Assembly: GCF_030418305.1 (NCBI RefSeq)
Contig: NZ_JAUHPX010000003.1
Coordinates: 248,001-312,000, forward strand
Direction: 5' to 3'
DNA length: 64,000 bases
Origin: Demequina lignilytica
GTDB lineage: Bacteria; Actinomycetota; Actinomycetes; Actinomycetales; Demequinaceae
The number at the start of each line of letters is the position of its first letter. Position 1 is the first letter of the stretch. Shown piece by piece: positions 26,179 to 36,200 of the stretch. The position numbers and the translations under genes were made by a program. Below the pieces are notes generated by a model. The model had not been told where the DNA came from. It ran no database searches and saw nothing but the letters and a program-made list of their open reading frames with translations.

Positions 26179-26226
26179 GGGGGGGTGCTCCGTTCCGTGA
26201 CTCTCGGGGTTGGCGTCGTGCCGCGC

Positions 26227-27924
26227 CTAGCGGTACTGGACGTCCTCGGTCGGGGAGGTGAGCCCGCCCGCGGCGTGCTGCTCGGCGATGAAGCCCGAGG
26301 CGCGTGCCGACAGCGCCATGATCGTGAGCGCGGGGCCCACGTTGGAGCCGCTCACGAAGGAGGCCGCGTCCGGCACGAACACGTTGGGGGCGTCCCATAG
26401 CTGGTTGACGCCGTTGACCACAGACATCGACGGGTCGGAGCCCATCCGGGCGCCTCCGGTCTCGTGGATCGCGGCGCCGAGCACCACCGACATCTTGATC
26501 CCCTGGCGGAAGATCTCTCTCTGCACCGGGTTGAAGCCCGGCCAGATCTTCTTGGTCTCGAGGCCGGCGGCCGAGCCGATGAAGTTGACGCGGTAGCCCG
26601 CCTCGTCGCCCATCTCCTTGAGCGCGGTCATCGACCGCTTGAGCAGCAGGCGGTCGTTCTCGCCCATGCTGATGTCGATGTGCGGGACCGGCATCCCCCA
26701 CCGGTCCTTGACACGGCTCAGGCGCACGTGGTTGTCGTAGCGCGCGAGCATCTCGCCGGCGCCGCCGAGCCCCATCACGGCGGGCTCCCCGTCCGGCACC
26801 GGGATGCGTCCGCCCAGGCCCTGGAAGGAGATCCCGCGGAGGAACGAGGGATCGTGGTGACCAGGGATGTTCTCGTACCGAGGGATCAGGATCCCGCCGC
26901 CGACGCCGTAGAACGGGTCGGCCGGCATGTTGTCGGGACGCTCCCAGACGCCCCGGTGCTGCGGGGAGTCGAAGAACCCGATGGAGATGGTCTGGTCCAT
27001 GAAGTACCGGCCCAGCAGGCCGGACGAGTTGCCCAGGCCGTTCGGGTGGCGGCTCGATCCCGAGTTCAGCAGGAGCCGGATCGACTCGATGGTCGAGGCT
27101 GTGACCACCACGGCGTCGGCGAACGCCCGACCCTCGCGCTTCGACGCCCGGTTCACGAACTCGACGCCGGTGGCGAGGCCGGTCGCGTCGTCGGTGGTGA
27201 TCCGGGTCACCTCGGACTCGGTCAGGATGGTGAGGCGGCCGGTTGCCCTCGCCGCGGCGATCCCCGGCGGGACCCGGTCGGGGAAGGGGGCCTGGCAGCG
27301 CCAGGAGATCACCTTGCGCTCGGGCCAGCGGCCCTCGATCCGATCCTTGAAGTCACGCTCGACAGTCGTGAGGTAGCCCGGTCCCACGTACTCGCCGTCC
27401 GGCGGGTGGACCAGGCCGTCGGCGTCGCCGTAGACGCCCACGGACCGCTCGACCTTGTCGTACCAGGCCTTGAGGTCGTCGTACTCGATCGGCCAGTCCT
27501 GGCCCTCGCCGTCCGCGCTCGCGGCCTTGAAGTCGACGTCCGACATGCGCTGCAGCACCCGCCCGTAGGAGTGCATCCGGCCGCCGAGGAGCTTGCCGCG
27601 GATCCACAGGTAGGGGCGGGTCAGGGGCGTCGTGTACGGGTCCTCGAGGTCGTTGACCAGGAATCGGTTGGTGCCCTCGCTGTAGTACGGGCGCCGCGCC
27701 TGCGTGATCCTGCCGTGCGCCATGGCGTTCGCGCGGGGGAGCAGGTCGAGTCCCACGCCGCCCTTCTTGCGCGACGGCGGGACGAAGTCCTCCTCGCGCA
27801 CTTCGCGACCGGCGTCGATGAGCAGGACCTCCAGCCCGCGCTCGGTGAGCTCCCTCACCGCGGAGCTGCCGCCCGGACCGGAGCCGATCACGATCGCGTC
27901 GTAGCGGCGGTCGAGGTTGACCAT
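26227..27924 (-). CDS. GMC-family FAD oxidoreductase, C-glycoside 3-oxidase-like
   Basis: ATG 27924 gives 565 residues. The FAD-binding motif is AIVIGSGPGGSSAVRELTE at residues 8-26. The C-terminal GMC signature has the catalytic His in IHETGGARMGSDP and the Asn region in FVSGSNVGPALTIMALSAR. The layout, with a His-Asn pair and no signal peptide, resembles pyranose-oxidase-like enzymes of soil actinobacteria, including CarA, which oxidises C-glycosides at C3 before deglycosylation. In this island it is the best candidate for making the 3-keto glycoside. An earlier in-frame ATG at 27954 lacks a ribosome-binding site. Confidence 0.85.
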   Translation of the reverse strand: MVNLDRRYDAIVIGSGPGGSSAVRELTERGLEVLLIDAGREVREEDFVPPSRKKGGVGLDLLPRANAMAHGRITQARRPYYSEGTNRFLVNDLEDPYTTPLTRPYLWIRGKLLGGRMHSYGRVLQRMSDVDFKAASADGEGQDWPIEYDDLKAWYDKVERSVGVYGDADGLVHPPDGEYVGPGYLTTVERDFKDRIEGRWPERKVISWRCQAPFPDRVPPGIAAARATGRLTILTESEVTRITTDDATGLATGVEFVNRASKREGRAFADAVVVTASTIESIRLLLNSGSSRHPNGLGNSSGLLGRYFMDQTISIGFFDSPQHRGVWERPDNMPADPFYGVGGGILIPRYENIPGHHDPSFLRGISFQGLGGRIPVPDGEPAVMGLGGAGEMLARYDNHVRLSRVKDRWGMPVPHIDISMGENDRLLLKRSMTALKEMGDEAGYRVNFIGSAAGLETKKIWPGFNPVQREIFRQGIKMSVVLGAAIHETGGARMGSDPSMSVVNGVNQLWDAPNVFVPDAASFVSGSNVGPALTIMALSARASGFIAEQHAAGGLTSPTEDVQYR

Positions 27925-27964
27925 GCTGGTGCTCGCTTCCTCGTCGAGACGCATGGACGCCCGG

Positions 27965-28010
27965 ACTTATGGGCATCATGCATGTGACTTAAGACTGTAT
28001 CACCATAAGT
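27965..28010. promoter_or_regulatory. Inverted ACTTATG/CATAAGT pair upstream of the GMC gene
   Basis: ACTTATG (27965-27971) and CATAAGT (28004-28010) are perfect inverted 7-mers around a central CTTAAG (27988-27993). They are the same half-sites as in the other operators, but the spacing differs from N11. They lie 41-86 nt upstream of the GMC start, and IclR ends just beyond. Confidence 0.55.
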
Positions 28011-28050
28011 GCGGGCGGTGTCAGGACGAGAGGCCCGGCACCGGCCGGCG

Positions 28051-28812
28051 TCACGAGGCCCGGAGCCGCTGCGTGACCACGTGCGCCTGCTCGAGAAGCA
28101 CCCGGCCGATCTCCTCCTGGCGCTCGCCGGCGAAGCGCGCCTCCACCCCCGTGGCGGACAGCGCCCAGGCGGCACGCCCCTGCGCGTCGAAGATCGCGGC
28201 CGCCATTCCCCAGCTGCCCTCGACGATCAGCCCGGGGTTGACCACGTAGCCGACGCTGCGCGCCGCCGCGAGGCGCTCCCGCAGCGCCTCCGCCGAGTGC
28301 GACGCCCCCCACGCCGGGGCGAGATCCACGCGCCGGAGGTAGGACTCGCGCTCCGGCTCGGGCAGCATCGCGAGGATCGCGAGCCCCGCGGACGCGACGC
28401 CCAGCGGGAAGCGGATGCCCTCGTGCAGGACGTGCGAGCGCAGCGGGAACGCGCCCTCCTCGCGCAGCAGGCACACCGACTCGTCGCCGCGCCGGGCGGA
28501 GAGGAACGCGCTCTCGCCGGTGGCGCGGGCCACCTCGCGCACGGCGTCGCGGGCGAGCTCGGTGATGTCGTACCGGTCGGCGGCGAGCGCGCCCATGACG
28601 TACAGCTCGGGGCCGAGCATCCAGGTGCCCCGGCCCGCGTCGCGGTCGACGAAGCCCTCGTCGGCGAGCGCCGCGAGCAGACGATGCGCGGTCGGGCGCG
28701 TGAGCGACGTCGCCGCCGCGAGGCGGGACGTGGTGTGCGGCCCCTCCTCGGCGCTCAGCGCGCGCAGCAGCGCGCCGATCCTGCCCACCACCTGGGCGCC
28801 ATCCGTGCTCAT
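28051..28812 (-). CDS. IclR-family transcriptional regulator
   Basis: ATG 28812 gives 253 residues with an N-terminal winged helix (VGRIGALLRALSAEEGPHTT, recognition helix LTRPTAHRLLAALADEGFVD) and a C-terminal IclR effector domain (HEGIRFPLGVASAGLAILAM, GWGMAAAI-like core near VEGSWGMAAAIFDAQG). IclR proteins of this kind control aromatic or ketoacid catabolism. It diverges from the CoA-transferase operon with a 135-nt gap, so that operon is its likely target. A GGACGATGCG word (minus strand, 28822-28831) lies 10 nt before its start. Confidence 0.88.
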   Translation of the reverse strand: MSTDGAQVVGRIGALLRALSAEEGPHTTSRLAAATSLTRPTAHRLLAALADEGFVDRDAGRGTWMLGPELYVMGALAADRYDITELARDAVREVARATGESAFLSARRGDESVCLLREEGAFPLRSHVLHEGIRFPLGVASAGLAILAMLPEPERESYLRRVDLAPAWGASHSAEALRERLAAARSVGYVVNPGLIVEGSWGMAAAIFDAQGRAAWALSATGVEARFAGERQEEIGRVLLEQAHVVTQRLRAS

Positions 28813-28877
28813 GCCGACCTCCGCATCGTCCACATTCTGAACGCTCGCCCGCAAGGTGAGCAAGATCCCGGGGCGGA

Positions 28878-28906
28878 TTGACCCGGATTTCCCCCGACAC
28901 TAGCGT
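28878..28906 (+). promoter_or_regulatory. Promoter TTGACC-17-TAGCGT of the CoA-transferase operon
   Basis: TTGACC (28878-28883), 17 nt and TAGCGT (28901-28906) lie 42 nt before the first start, which has ribosome-binding site CAAGGAGGTC. The IclR operator should lie at or near this promoter; no clear palindrome was found. Confidence 0.65.
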
Positions 28907-28947
28907 CGGCGTATCCATCATGTGGGCAGACAAGGAGGTCTGAACGG

Positions 28948-29640
28948 ATGAAGCTGTATCCGAGCGCCGCAGAGGCGCTGGCGGAGGTGGTCCGCGACGG
29001 GCAGGTGATCGCGGTTGGCGGGTTCGGCCTCAGCGGCAACCCGACCGACCTGATCGAGGCGCTGCGCGACACCGGCGTCAAGGACCTCACGATCGTGAGC
29101 AACAACATGGGCGTGGACGGCAAGGGCCTCGGGATCCTGCTCGAGGCCGGCCAGGTGCGCAAGGTTGTCGCCTCGTACGTGGGTGAGAACAAGCTGTTCG
29201 CGCAGCAGTTCCTCGCGGGCGAGCTCGACGTCGAGTTCGCGCCCCAGGGCACCCTGGCCGAGCGGATGCGCGCCGGTGGCGCGGGCATCGCCGGGTTCTA
29301 CACCCGCACCGGCGTGGGCACCCCCGTCGCCGAGGGCAAGCCGACCATGGACTTCGACGGCGTCGAGCACGTCCTCGAGCGCGGGATCGTCGCCGACGTC
29401 GCGCTGGTCAAGGCGCACCGCGCCGACATCGCGGGCAACCTGCGCTACCGCTTCACCGCGCGCAACTTCAACCCGCTGGCCGCGATGTGCGGCCGCGTCA
29501 CGGTGGCGGAGGCCGAGGTGGTCGACAACGCCCCGCTCGACCCCGACACGATCGAGACCCCCGGGGTGTTCGTGCAGCGGCTCGTGACGTCGGCGCCGCG
29601 CGTCAAGGACATCGAGCAGCGGACCGTGAGGAGCGCCTGA
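28948..29640 (+). CDS. scoA: 3-oxoacid CoA-transferase subunit A
   Basis: The 230-residue subunit shows the family landmarks: [19 protein letters not shown] near the N-terminus, then [31 protein letters not shown], and [20 protein letters not shown]. These match subunit A of succinyl-CoA:3-ketoacid transferases, which move CoA from succinyl-CoA to acetoacetate or 3-oxoadipate. With subunit B and a thiolase it forms a short pathway to acetyl-CoA. Whether the acid is acetoacetate or 3-oxoadipate (PcaI) is not decided by the sequence. Confidence 0.88.
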   Translation: MKLYPSAAEALAEVVRDGQVIAVGGFGLSGNPTDLIEALRDTGVKDLTIVSNNMGVDGKGLGILLEAGQVRKVVASYVGENKLFAQQFLAGELDVEFAPQGTLAERMRAGGAGIAGFYTRTGVGTPVAEGKPTMDFDGVEHVLERGIVADVALVKAHRADIAGNLRYRFTARNFNPLAAMCGRVTVAEAEVVDNAPLDPDTIETPGVFVQRLVTSAPRVKDIEQRTVRSA

Positions 29641-29642
29641 CC

Positions 29643-30280
29643 ATGTGGACCCGTGAGGAGATGGCCGCGCAGGCGGCCCTGGAGCTGCGCGACGGCCAGC
29701 ACGTCAACCTGGGCATCGGCATCCCGACGCTCGTGGCGAATCACCTTCCCGCCGGGGTGTCCGTGACCCTGCAGAGCGAGAACGGCATGCTCGGCATGGG
29801 GGCGTTCCCCATCGAGGGCACCGAGGACGCCGACCTGATCAACGCCGGCAAGCAGACCGTCACCGTGCTGCCCTTCGGCGCGTTCTTCGACTCCGCCACC
29901 AGCTTCGCGATGATCCGCGGCGGTCACATCGACGCCGCGATCCTGGGCGCGCTGCAGGTGGGCGCGAACGGCGACCTGGCCAACTGGACCATCCCCGGCA
30001 AGCTGGTCAAGGGGATGGGCGGCGCGATGGACCTGGTGGCCGGCACTCGGCGCGTCGTGGTGGTGACCGAGCACGTCGCCAAGGACGGCAGCCCCAAGAT
30101 CGTCGCCGAGTGCACCCTGCCCCTGACCGGCCGTGGCGTGGTCCACCGGATCGTCACCGACCTCGCGGTGCTCGACGTGGAGCCGGGCGGGCTCGTGGTC
30201 CGACGCCTCGCGCCGGACGTCACCGAGGATCAGGTGCGCGCCTCCACGGGCGCGCCCGTCACCTTCGAGCTGGAGGCGGC

Positions 30281-30284
<4 letters not shown>
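29643..30284 (+). CDS. scoB: 3-oxoacid CoA-transferase subunit B
   Basis: The 213-residue subunit starts 2 nt after the subunit A stop. It carries the catalytic glutamate in [15 protein letters not shown], which forms the glutamyl-CoA intermediate, and the family segments [15 protein letters not shown] and [20 protein letters not shown]. It pairs with subunit A to form the active cytosolic enzyme. Its TGA overlaps the ATG of the thiolase gene, so the three proteins are probably made in fixed ratio. Confidence 0.9.
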
Positions 30285-31432
<1,148 letters not shown>

Positions 31433-31454
31433 GCACGCGGGTGCGGGGCCGCTT

Positions 31455-31468
31455 CGCCTCATGAGGCG
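31455..31468. repeat. 14-nt perfect palindrome between convergent genes
   Basis: CGCCTCATGAGGCG lies in the 80-nt gap between the thiolase gene and the convergent transporter gene. With flanking GGGTGC and GCACCC arms it could fold into a larger bidirectional terminator. Confidence 0.4.
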
Positions 31469-31512
31469 CGGACCGGTGCCGTAGCTGGGCGCGGCACCCG
31501 TCGCCAGGTCGC

Positions 31513-32853
31513 CTAGCTCTGGGCCGTGCGGTCCTCGATCTGCTGGGCCAGCACGTCCTCGGCGGCGGCGTCGCGGGCCTCCCGCTCCGCCTCCTCCGGC
31601 GTCGGATAGCGCACCCGCACGAACGGTCGCGAGAGCTGGTACGTCAGCGTGAGCCGCTGGTCGCGCACCACCCACGCGGCGGCGGCGACGGAGACCAGCA
31701 GCGCAGCGATGGCCCCCACGGCGATCGACCAGCGCGGGCCCCAGGCCTCGCCGATCCATCCGACGATCGGTGATCCGATCGGCGTGGTGCCCAGGAACAC
31801 CATCATGTACAGCGCCATCACGCGGCCACGCATGCGCGGCGTGGTCGAGGTCTGCACCGCGGCGTTCGCCGACGTGATCATGGTGAGGGCGGTGAAGCCG
31901 ACCGGCACGCAGGTCACCAGGTACACCCAGTACGTCGGGGCGAGCGCGTTGAGGCCCGCGGCCACGCCGAACGCGAAGGCGGCCCCCACCACCAGGCGCA
32001 GCCGCGCCTGCCGTCGGCGCGCCGCCGCCAGCGCTCCCGCGAGCGATCCGATCGCGATCACCGAGCCGAGCAGGCCGTACTCGCCGGCGCCGCGCCCGAA
32101 CTCCGTCGCGGCCATCATCGCGCTGGTGAGCTGGAAGTTGAGCCCCAGCGCGGCGACCACGCCGACCACGATCGTGATGATCATGAGGTCGGGCCGCCGT
32201 CGCATGTAGCGCACGCCCTCCCGCACCTGACCGCGGCGCCGGGACGCCCGTTCCTGAGGATGCAGCTCCGAGGCGCGCATCAGGGAGAGCGCGGCGATGG
32301 TGGCCGCGTAGGTGAGCGCGTTGATCAGGAACACCCAGCCGGTGCCGACCGCCGCGATCAGCAGGCCCGCGACGCCGGGACCGATCAGCCGCGCAGCGTT
32401 GAAGGAGGTCGAGTTCAGCGCCACCGCGTTCTGCAGGTTCGAGGTCGGCACCAGGTCGGACACGAAGGTCTGGCGCGCGGGGCCGTCGATCGCCGAGACC
32501 ACCCCGAGCGCGAAGGCGAGCACGTACACGTGCCACAGCTCGACATGCCCGAGCAACGTCAGCGCCGCGAGAGCGAGGCCCAGCACCGCCTGGCCGATCT
32601 GGGTGAACATGAGCAGCGTGCGGTGGTCGAACCGGTCGGCGAGCAGGCCCGCCCACGCGCTCAGCAGCAGGAACGGCAGGAACTGCAGCGCGGTGGTGAT
32701 GCCCACGGCTACGCCCGACTCCGGCGTCAGCACGGTGAGCACCAGCCAGTCCTGGGCGACGCGCTGCATCCAGGTGCCGACGTTGGACACCAGGGCGCCG
32801 GCGAACCACAGGCGGTAGTTGAAGATCCGCAGGGAGGCGAAGGTCTGGCTCAT
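31513..32853 (-). CDS. MFS transporter (EntS/MFS_3-like)
   Basis: The 446-residue protein has 12 membrane helices. The N-terminal FNYRLWFAGALVSNVGTWMQ, WAGLLADRFDHRTLLM (motif A) and the helix pair with ALNSTSFNAARLIGPGVAGL are typical of the EntS/enterobactin-exporter-like branch, whose members export siderophores or drugs. The C-terminus ends in a charged coiled tail (PEEAEREARDAAAEDVLAQQ). It stands alone, facing the thiolase gene. The substrate is unknown. Confidence 0.85.
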   Translation of the reverse strand: MSQTFASLRIFNYRLWFAGALVSNVGTWMQRVAQDWLVLTVLTPESGVAVGITTALQFLPFLLLSAWAGLLADRFDHRTLLMFTQIGQAVLGLALAALTLLGHVELWHVYVLAFALGVVSAIDGPARQTFVSDLVPTSNLQNAVALNSTSFNAARLIGPGVAGLLIAAVGTGWVFLINALTYAATIAALSLMRASELHPQERASRRRGQVREGVRYMRRRPDLMIITIVVGVVAALGLNFQLTSAMMAATEFGRGAGEYGLLGSVIAIGSLAGALAAARRRQARLRLVVGAAFAFGVAAGLNALAPTYWVYLVTCVPVGFTALTMITSANAAVQTSTTPRMRGRVMALYMMVFLGTTPIGSPIVGWIGEAWGPRWSIAVGAIAALLVSVAAAAWVVRDQRLTLTYQLSRPFVRVRYPTPEEAEREARDAAAEDVLAQQIEDRTAQS

Positions 32854-33011
32854 GCGCCCCCTGGAACACTTGACGTACGGCGAAGTATTCCGCCCCGCCC
32901 AGGCTACTCCCGCATCGTCCCTCCTCTTGCGGGGGGACGCTGCGCGGCGTACCTTCGTGCGGGTGCGCCGCGACCGTCGGCGCCGAGGAGGACCGGTGGA
33001 GCGCTAGGGAT

Positions 33012-33053
33012 GCCAGACCACGAGTCTGGCCATGGTCATCGCACCTTCCAGAC
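33012..33053 (+). promoter_or_regulatory. Possible attenuator leader of the ABC-F gene
   Basis: GCCAGAC (33012-33018) pairs with GTCTGGC (33024-33030), and a third segment CCAGAC (33048-33053) can compete for the same GTCTGG. An ATG at 33010 opens a short frame across the leader. Alternative pairings like this precede many antibiotic-inducible ABC-F genes. The call is tentative. Confidence 0.35.
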
Positions 33054-33067
33054 CCTCGGAGCTCCCC

Positions 33068-34684
33068 ATGCCCGCGCTCACCTTCTCCCATGTCTCCTTC
33101 GCCTGGCCCGACGGCCGCGCGTTCCTCGACGACCTGACCTGGTCGCTGCCCGACGGCCTCACCGCGCTCGTCGGCCGCAACGGGATCGGCAAGACCACGG
33201 TGATCCGGCTCGCGCTCGGCGACCTCGTGCCGACCGCGGGCCGCGTCGGACGGCCGCCGTCGCTCGCCTACGTCCCGCAGGACGTCACGCTCGCACGCGG
33301 CACGACCGTCGCCCTGGCGCTCGGAGTCGCCGACCGGCTCGCCGCGCTGCGCGCGATCGAGGCGGGCTCCGCCGACCCGGCCCACTATGACGTCCTCGCC
33401 GACGACTGGACCGTCGAGGAGAGCGCGCACGCGACCCTCGCGGGGCTGGGCCTCGGGCTCGACCTCGACCGCCCGGTCGAGCGCGCGAGCGGCGGCGAGG
33501 CGGTGCTGCTCGCCGTCGGCGCCGCGCTGCTCGCGCGCCCCGAGGTGCTGATCCTCGACGAGCCGACCAACAATGTCGACGCGGGCTCCCGGGCCGCGCT
33601 CGCGCACCAGCTGCGGGCGCGTACCGGAGCGACGCTGGTGGCGAGCCACGACAGGACGCTGCTCGCGGGCGTCGACACGATCGCCGAGCTGCGCGAGCGC
33701 GACGACCGCACGGCCGAGCTCCGCTGGTACGGCGGCGGGCTCGCCGCGTTCGAGGCCGCCCGCGATGCCGAGCGGGCCGCTGCCGACCGCGCGGTGACCG
33801 CGGCGACCGCCGACGTGGCGAGGCAGCGGCGGGCGCTCGCCGCCCACGTCGAGGGGGCCGGACGCAAGCGCCGCGCGGGAGAGAAGGCCCGGGCGGAGCG
33901 CCGGGTCGTCGGCCTGGTGGCGGACGCGAAGAAGCAGCAGGCCGAACGTACCGACGCGCGCGTGCGCGGCATCCATCAGGAGCGCCTCGCGGATGCGCGC
34001 GGACGCCTGGCCGACGCGCGGGCGGCGCTGCCGCGCGACCGCACCATCCGGATCGACCTGCCTGGCACGGCCGTGCCGCAGCGTCGCCTGGTGCTGGAGG
34101 CGAGCCGCCTGGCGACGCGCACCGGCGCGGTGCTCGACGCGATCGTGCGCGGCCCCGAGCGGATCCATCTCGCGGGTCCCAACGGGTCGGGCAAGAGCAC
34201 CCTGGTGCGGACGCTGCTGGGCGGGCTCGCCGCGCGTGACGGCCTGGTCGAGATTCCGGTGCCGGTCGGCGTGCTGCCGCAGCGCCTCGACCACCTCGAC
34301 GATGCCGCCACCGTGCTCGACACCGTGCGGCGCGCGGCTCCGGACGCCGACGAGCAGGAGATCCGCGACCGCCTCGGCCGCTTCCGGCTGCGGGGCGCGG
34401 CCGCGTCGGGTCCCGTCGGGACGCTGTCCGGGGGCGAGCGCTTCCGGGCCGCGCTCGCATGCGTGCTGCTCGCCCGTCCCGCGCCGCAACTGCTCATCCT
34501 CGACGAGCCCACCAACAGCCTCGACCTCGACTCCCAGGCGCAGCTGGTCGAGGCGCTCGAGGGCTTCGGAGGAGCGCTGCTGGTGGTGAGCCACGACGCG
34601 GCGTTCGTCTCCTCGCTCGCCCCCACGCGCCGGTGGTCGATCACGGCGGGGCCGGGAGACGTGGTCGACGAGCCGTTGCGGTGA
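33068..34684 (+). CDS. ABC-F family ATP-binding protein
   Basis: The 538-residue soluble protein has two ABC domains joined by a charged linker and no membrane segment. Domain 1 has Walker A VGRNGIGKTTVI, a degenerate signature VERASGGEAVL and Walker B VLILDEPTNNVD. Domain 2 has AGPNGSGKSTLV, GTLSGGERFRAAL and LLILDEPTNSLD. The linker (residues about 215-325) is rich in Arg, Ala and Lys and would reach into the ribosome. ABC-F proteins act on stalled or antibiotic-bound ribosomes as resistance or translation factors. The type is not clear from sequence. Confidence 0.88.
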   Translation: MPALTFSHVSFAWPDGRAFLDDLTWSLPDGLTALVGRNGIGKTTVIRLALGDLVPTAGRVGRPPSLAYVPQDVTLARGTTVALALGVADRLAALRAIEAGSADPAHYDVLADDWTVEESAHATLAGLGLGLDLDRPVERASGGEAVLLAVGAALLARPEVLILDEPTNNVDAGSRAALAHQLRARTGATLVASHDRTLLAGVDTIAELRERDDRTAELRWYGGGLAAFEAARDAERAAADRAVTAATADVARQRRALAAHVEGAGRKRRAGEKARAERRVVGLVADAKKQQAERTDARVRGIHQERLADARGRLADARAALPRDRTIRIDLPGTAVPQRRLVLEASRLATRTGAVLDAIVRGPERIHLAGPNGSGKSTLVRTLLGGLAARDGLVEIPVPVGVLPQRLDHLDDAATVLDTVRRAAPDADEQEIRDRLGRFRLRGAAASGPVGTLSGGERFRAALACVLLARPAPQLLILDEPTNSLDLDSQAQLVEALEGFGGALLVVSHDAAFVSSLAPTRRWSITAGPGDVVDEPLR

Positions 34685-34724
34685 ACCCCTCACCGCGGCG
34701 CGGCGCTAGGGCTAGCCTGGGCAT

Positions 34725-35708
34725 ATGCCTCGGCTCCTGATCCTCGGCGGCACCGCGTGGCTCGGCCGCGAGACCGCCCGCGAGGCGCTCGCGCGCGGGT
34801 GGGAGGTGACCTGCCTCGCCCGGGGCGAATCCGGCGACGTCGCGCCGGGCGCGACGCTGGTGCGCGCCGATCGGGACGCCCCGGACGCCTACGCCGAGGT
34901 CGCCGGCACCCGCTGGGACGCCGTGGTCGAGGTCAGCTGGCAGCCGCGGCACGTGCGCGAGGCGGCCGAAGCGATCAGCGCCGGCCACTGGACGTACATC
35001 TCGTCCGTCGCCGCCTACGCCCCCACGCGCGTGGTGGTCGCGGAGGACTCGTTGCTCCGGCCGCCCGTCCCGCGCGATGCCGAGGTCGACGGATCCCTGT
35101 ACGACGCGGCGAAGGTGCGCTGCGAGCTCGACACCGTCGCGACGCATCCGGATGCGCTCCTGGTGCGTGCGGGGGTGATCGCCGGACCGGGAGATCCGAC
35201 CGAGCGCCTCGCCTACTGGCCGCGCCGGGCCGTGCAGGCCGGGGACCACGCGATGATCGAGCCCGCCGGACCCTCGCACCCGCTCCAGGTGGTCGACGTG
35301 CGCGACCTGGTCGCCTGGCTGATCGGCGCGATCGAGGCCGGTGTGACGGGCGCGGTCAACGCGGTGGGTCCGCAGGTGCCGTTCGAGGACCTGGTCTCCG
35401 CCGCGCGCGACGCGGCGGTCTCGACCGGGGCCCGCATCCGGGTCGAGCACGACCGGCTCGGCGACCTGGACGTGAGGTCCTGGAAGGGGCCGCGTTCCCT
35501 GCCGCTGTGGGTCGCCGACCACGGGGGACCCGCACGGACCGGCTACCACTCGGACGCGCGGTTCCTCGCGACCGGTGCCCGCCGGCGCCCTCTCGCTGCG
35601 ACGGTCGCGGACGTGATGGAGGAGGAGATCGCGCTCGGGGTCGACCGCGAGGTCGCCGGCGGCCTTACCCGTGACGAGGAGCTCGCGCTCCTCGAGGAGC
35701 TCGCCTGA
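34725..35708 (+). CDS. NAD-dependent epimerase/dehydratase (extended SDR)
   Basis: The 327-residue protein begins with a Rossmann motif LLILGGTAWLGRETAREAL, an atypical form of GGTGFLG. YISSVAAYAP and YDAAKVRCE give the Ser-Tyr-Lys catalytic set of short-chain dehydrogenases (Tyr-x-x-x-Lys as YDAAK). A C-terminal stretch (HPLQVVDVRDLVAWLIGAIE) matches actinobacterial NAD-dependent epimerase/reductase proteins. The substrate is unknown. TAGCCT (34713-34718) lies 6 nt before ATG with no Shine-Dalgarno sequence, indicating a leaderless mRNA. Confidence 0.8.
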   Translation: MPRLLILGGTAWLGRETAREALARGWEVTCLARGESGDVAPGATLVRADRDAPDAYAEVAGTRWDAVVEVSWQPRHVREAAEAISAGHWTYISSVAAYAPTRVVVAEDSLLRPPVPRDAEVDGSLYDAAKVRCELDTVATHPDALLVRAGVIAGPGDPTERLAYWPRRAVQAGDHAMIEPAGPSHPLQVVDVRDLVAWLIGAIEAGVTGAVNAVGPQVPFEDLVSAARDAAVSTGARIRVEHDRLGDLDVRSWKGPRSLPLWVADHGGPARTGYHSDARFLATGARRRPLAATVADVMEEEIALGVDREVAGGLTRDEELALLEELA

Positions 35709-35723
35709 CGGTCGGGCCGGGGG

Positions 35724-36191
35724 TCAGCCCCAGAAGCCTTCGTGCGGCGCGCGGGCCTCGTCCGCGAGCAGCGGCCCGGTGACGTCGACGGCGCGGGATC
35801 CCGCCGCGAGCACGTCGCGGCAGGGCAGCAGCAGCGTCGGGTTCTCCGGGTGCGCCCCCGTCATCGCGTAGAGCTCCGACTCCGGCAGGCCGTAGACGAC
35901 CGCGCCGATGCCCGCCCAGTAGATCGCGCCCGTGCACATGGCGCACGGCTCGGTGCTGGTCACCAGCGTCGCGGCCGCCAGCTCGTCCGCGTCGAGCTGG
36001 TTGGAGGCGAGCCGCACCAGGTTGGTCTCCGCGTGGCCGGTGGCGTCGCGGTGCGTCACCACGGTGTTCTCCGCCTCGAGGACGATGCGGCCGTCGCCGT
36101 CGAGCAGCACCGCGCCGAAGGGGTGGTTGCCGTGGGCGCGGGCCGCGTGCGCGACGTCGATCGCGCGGCGCAGGGCGGTGAGGTGATCCAT
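35724..36191 (-). CDS. Nucleoside/tRNA deaminase-family protein
   Basis: The 155-residue zinc hydrolase has the cytidine-deaminase-fold signature: TGHAETNLVRLA (His zinc ligand and catalytic Glu) and STEPCAMCTGAIYWAGIGAV (two Cys ligands). The PCAMC form and the WAGIGAVVYGLPES stretch suit guanine or tRNA-adenosine deaminases. Lack of a genome-wide view prevents choosing between TadA-like and guanine-deaminase-like roles. Its stop faces the convergent epimerase gene. Confidence 0.82.
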   Translation of the reverse strand: MDHLTALRRAIDVAHAARAHGNHPFGAVLLDGDGRIVLEAENTVVTHRDATGHAETNLVRLASNQLDADELAAATLVTSTEPCAMCTGAIYWAGIGAVVYGLPESELYAMTGAHPENPTLLLPCRDVLAAGSRAVDVTGPLLADEARAPHEGFWG

Positions 36192-36200
36192 GCGGTCAGC

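Noticed and set aside
26227-27954. Start of the GMC gene at 27954
   Set aside because: There is no ribosome-binding site and the added ten residues are not part of the FAD fold; ATG 27924 is supported by GACGAGGAAGC upstream.
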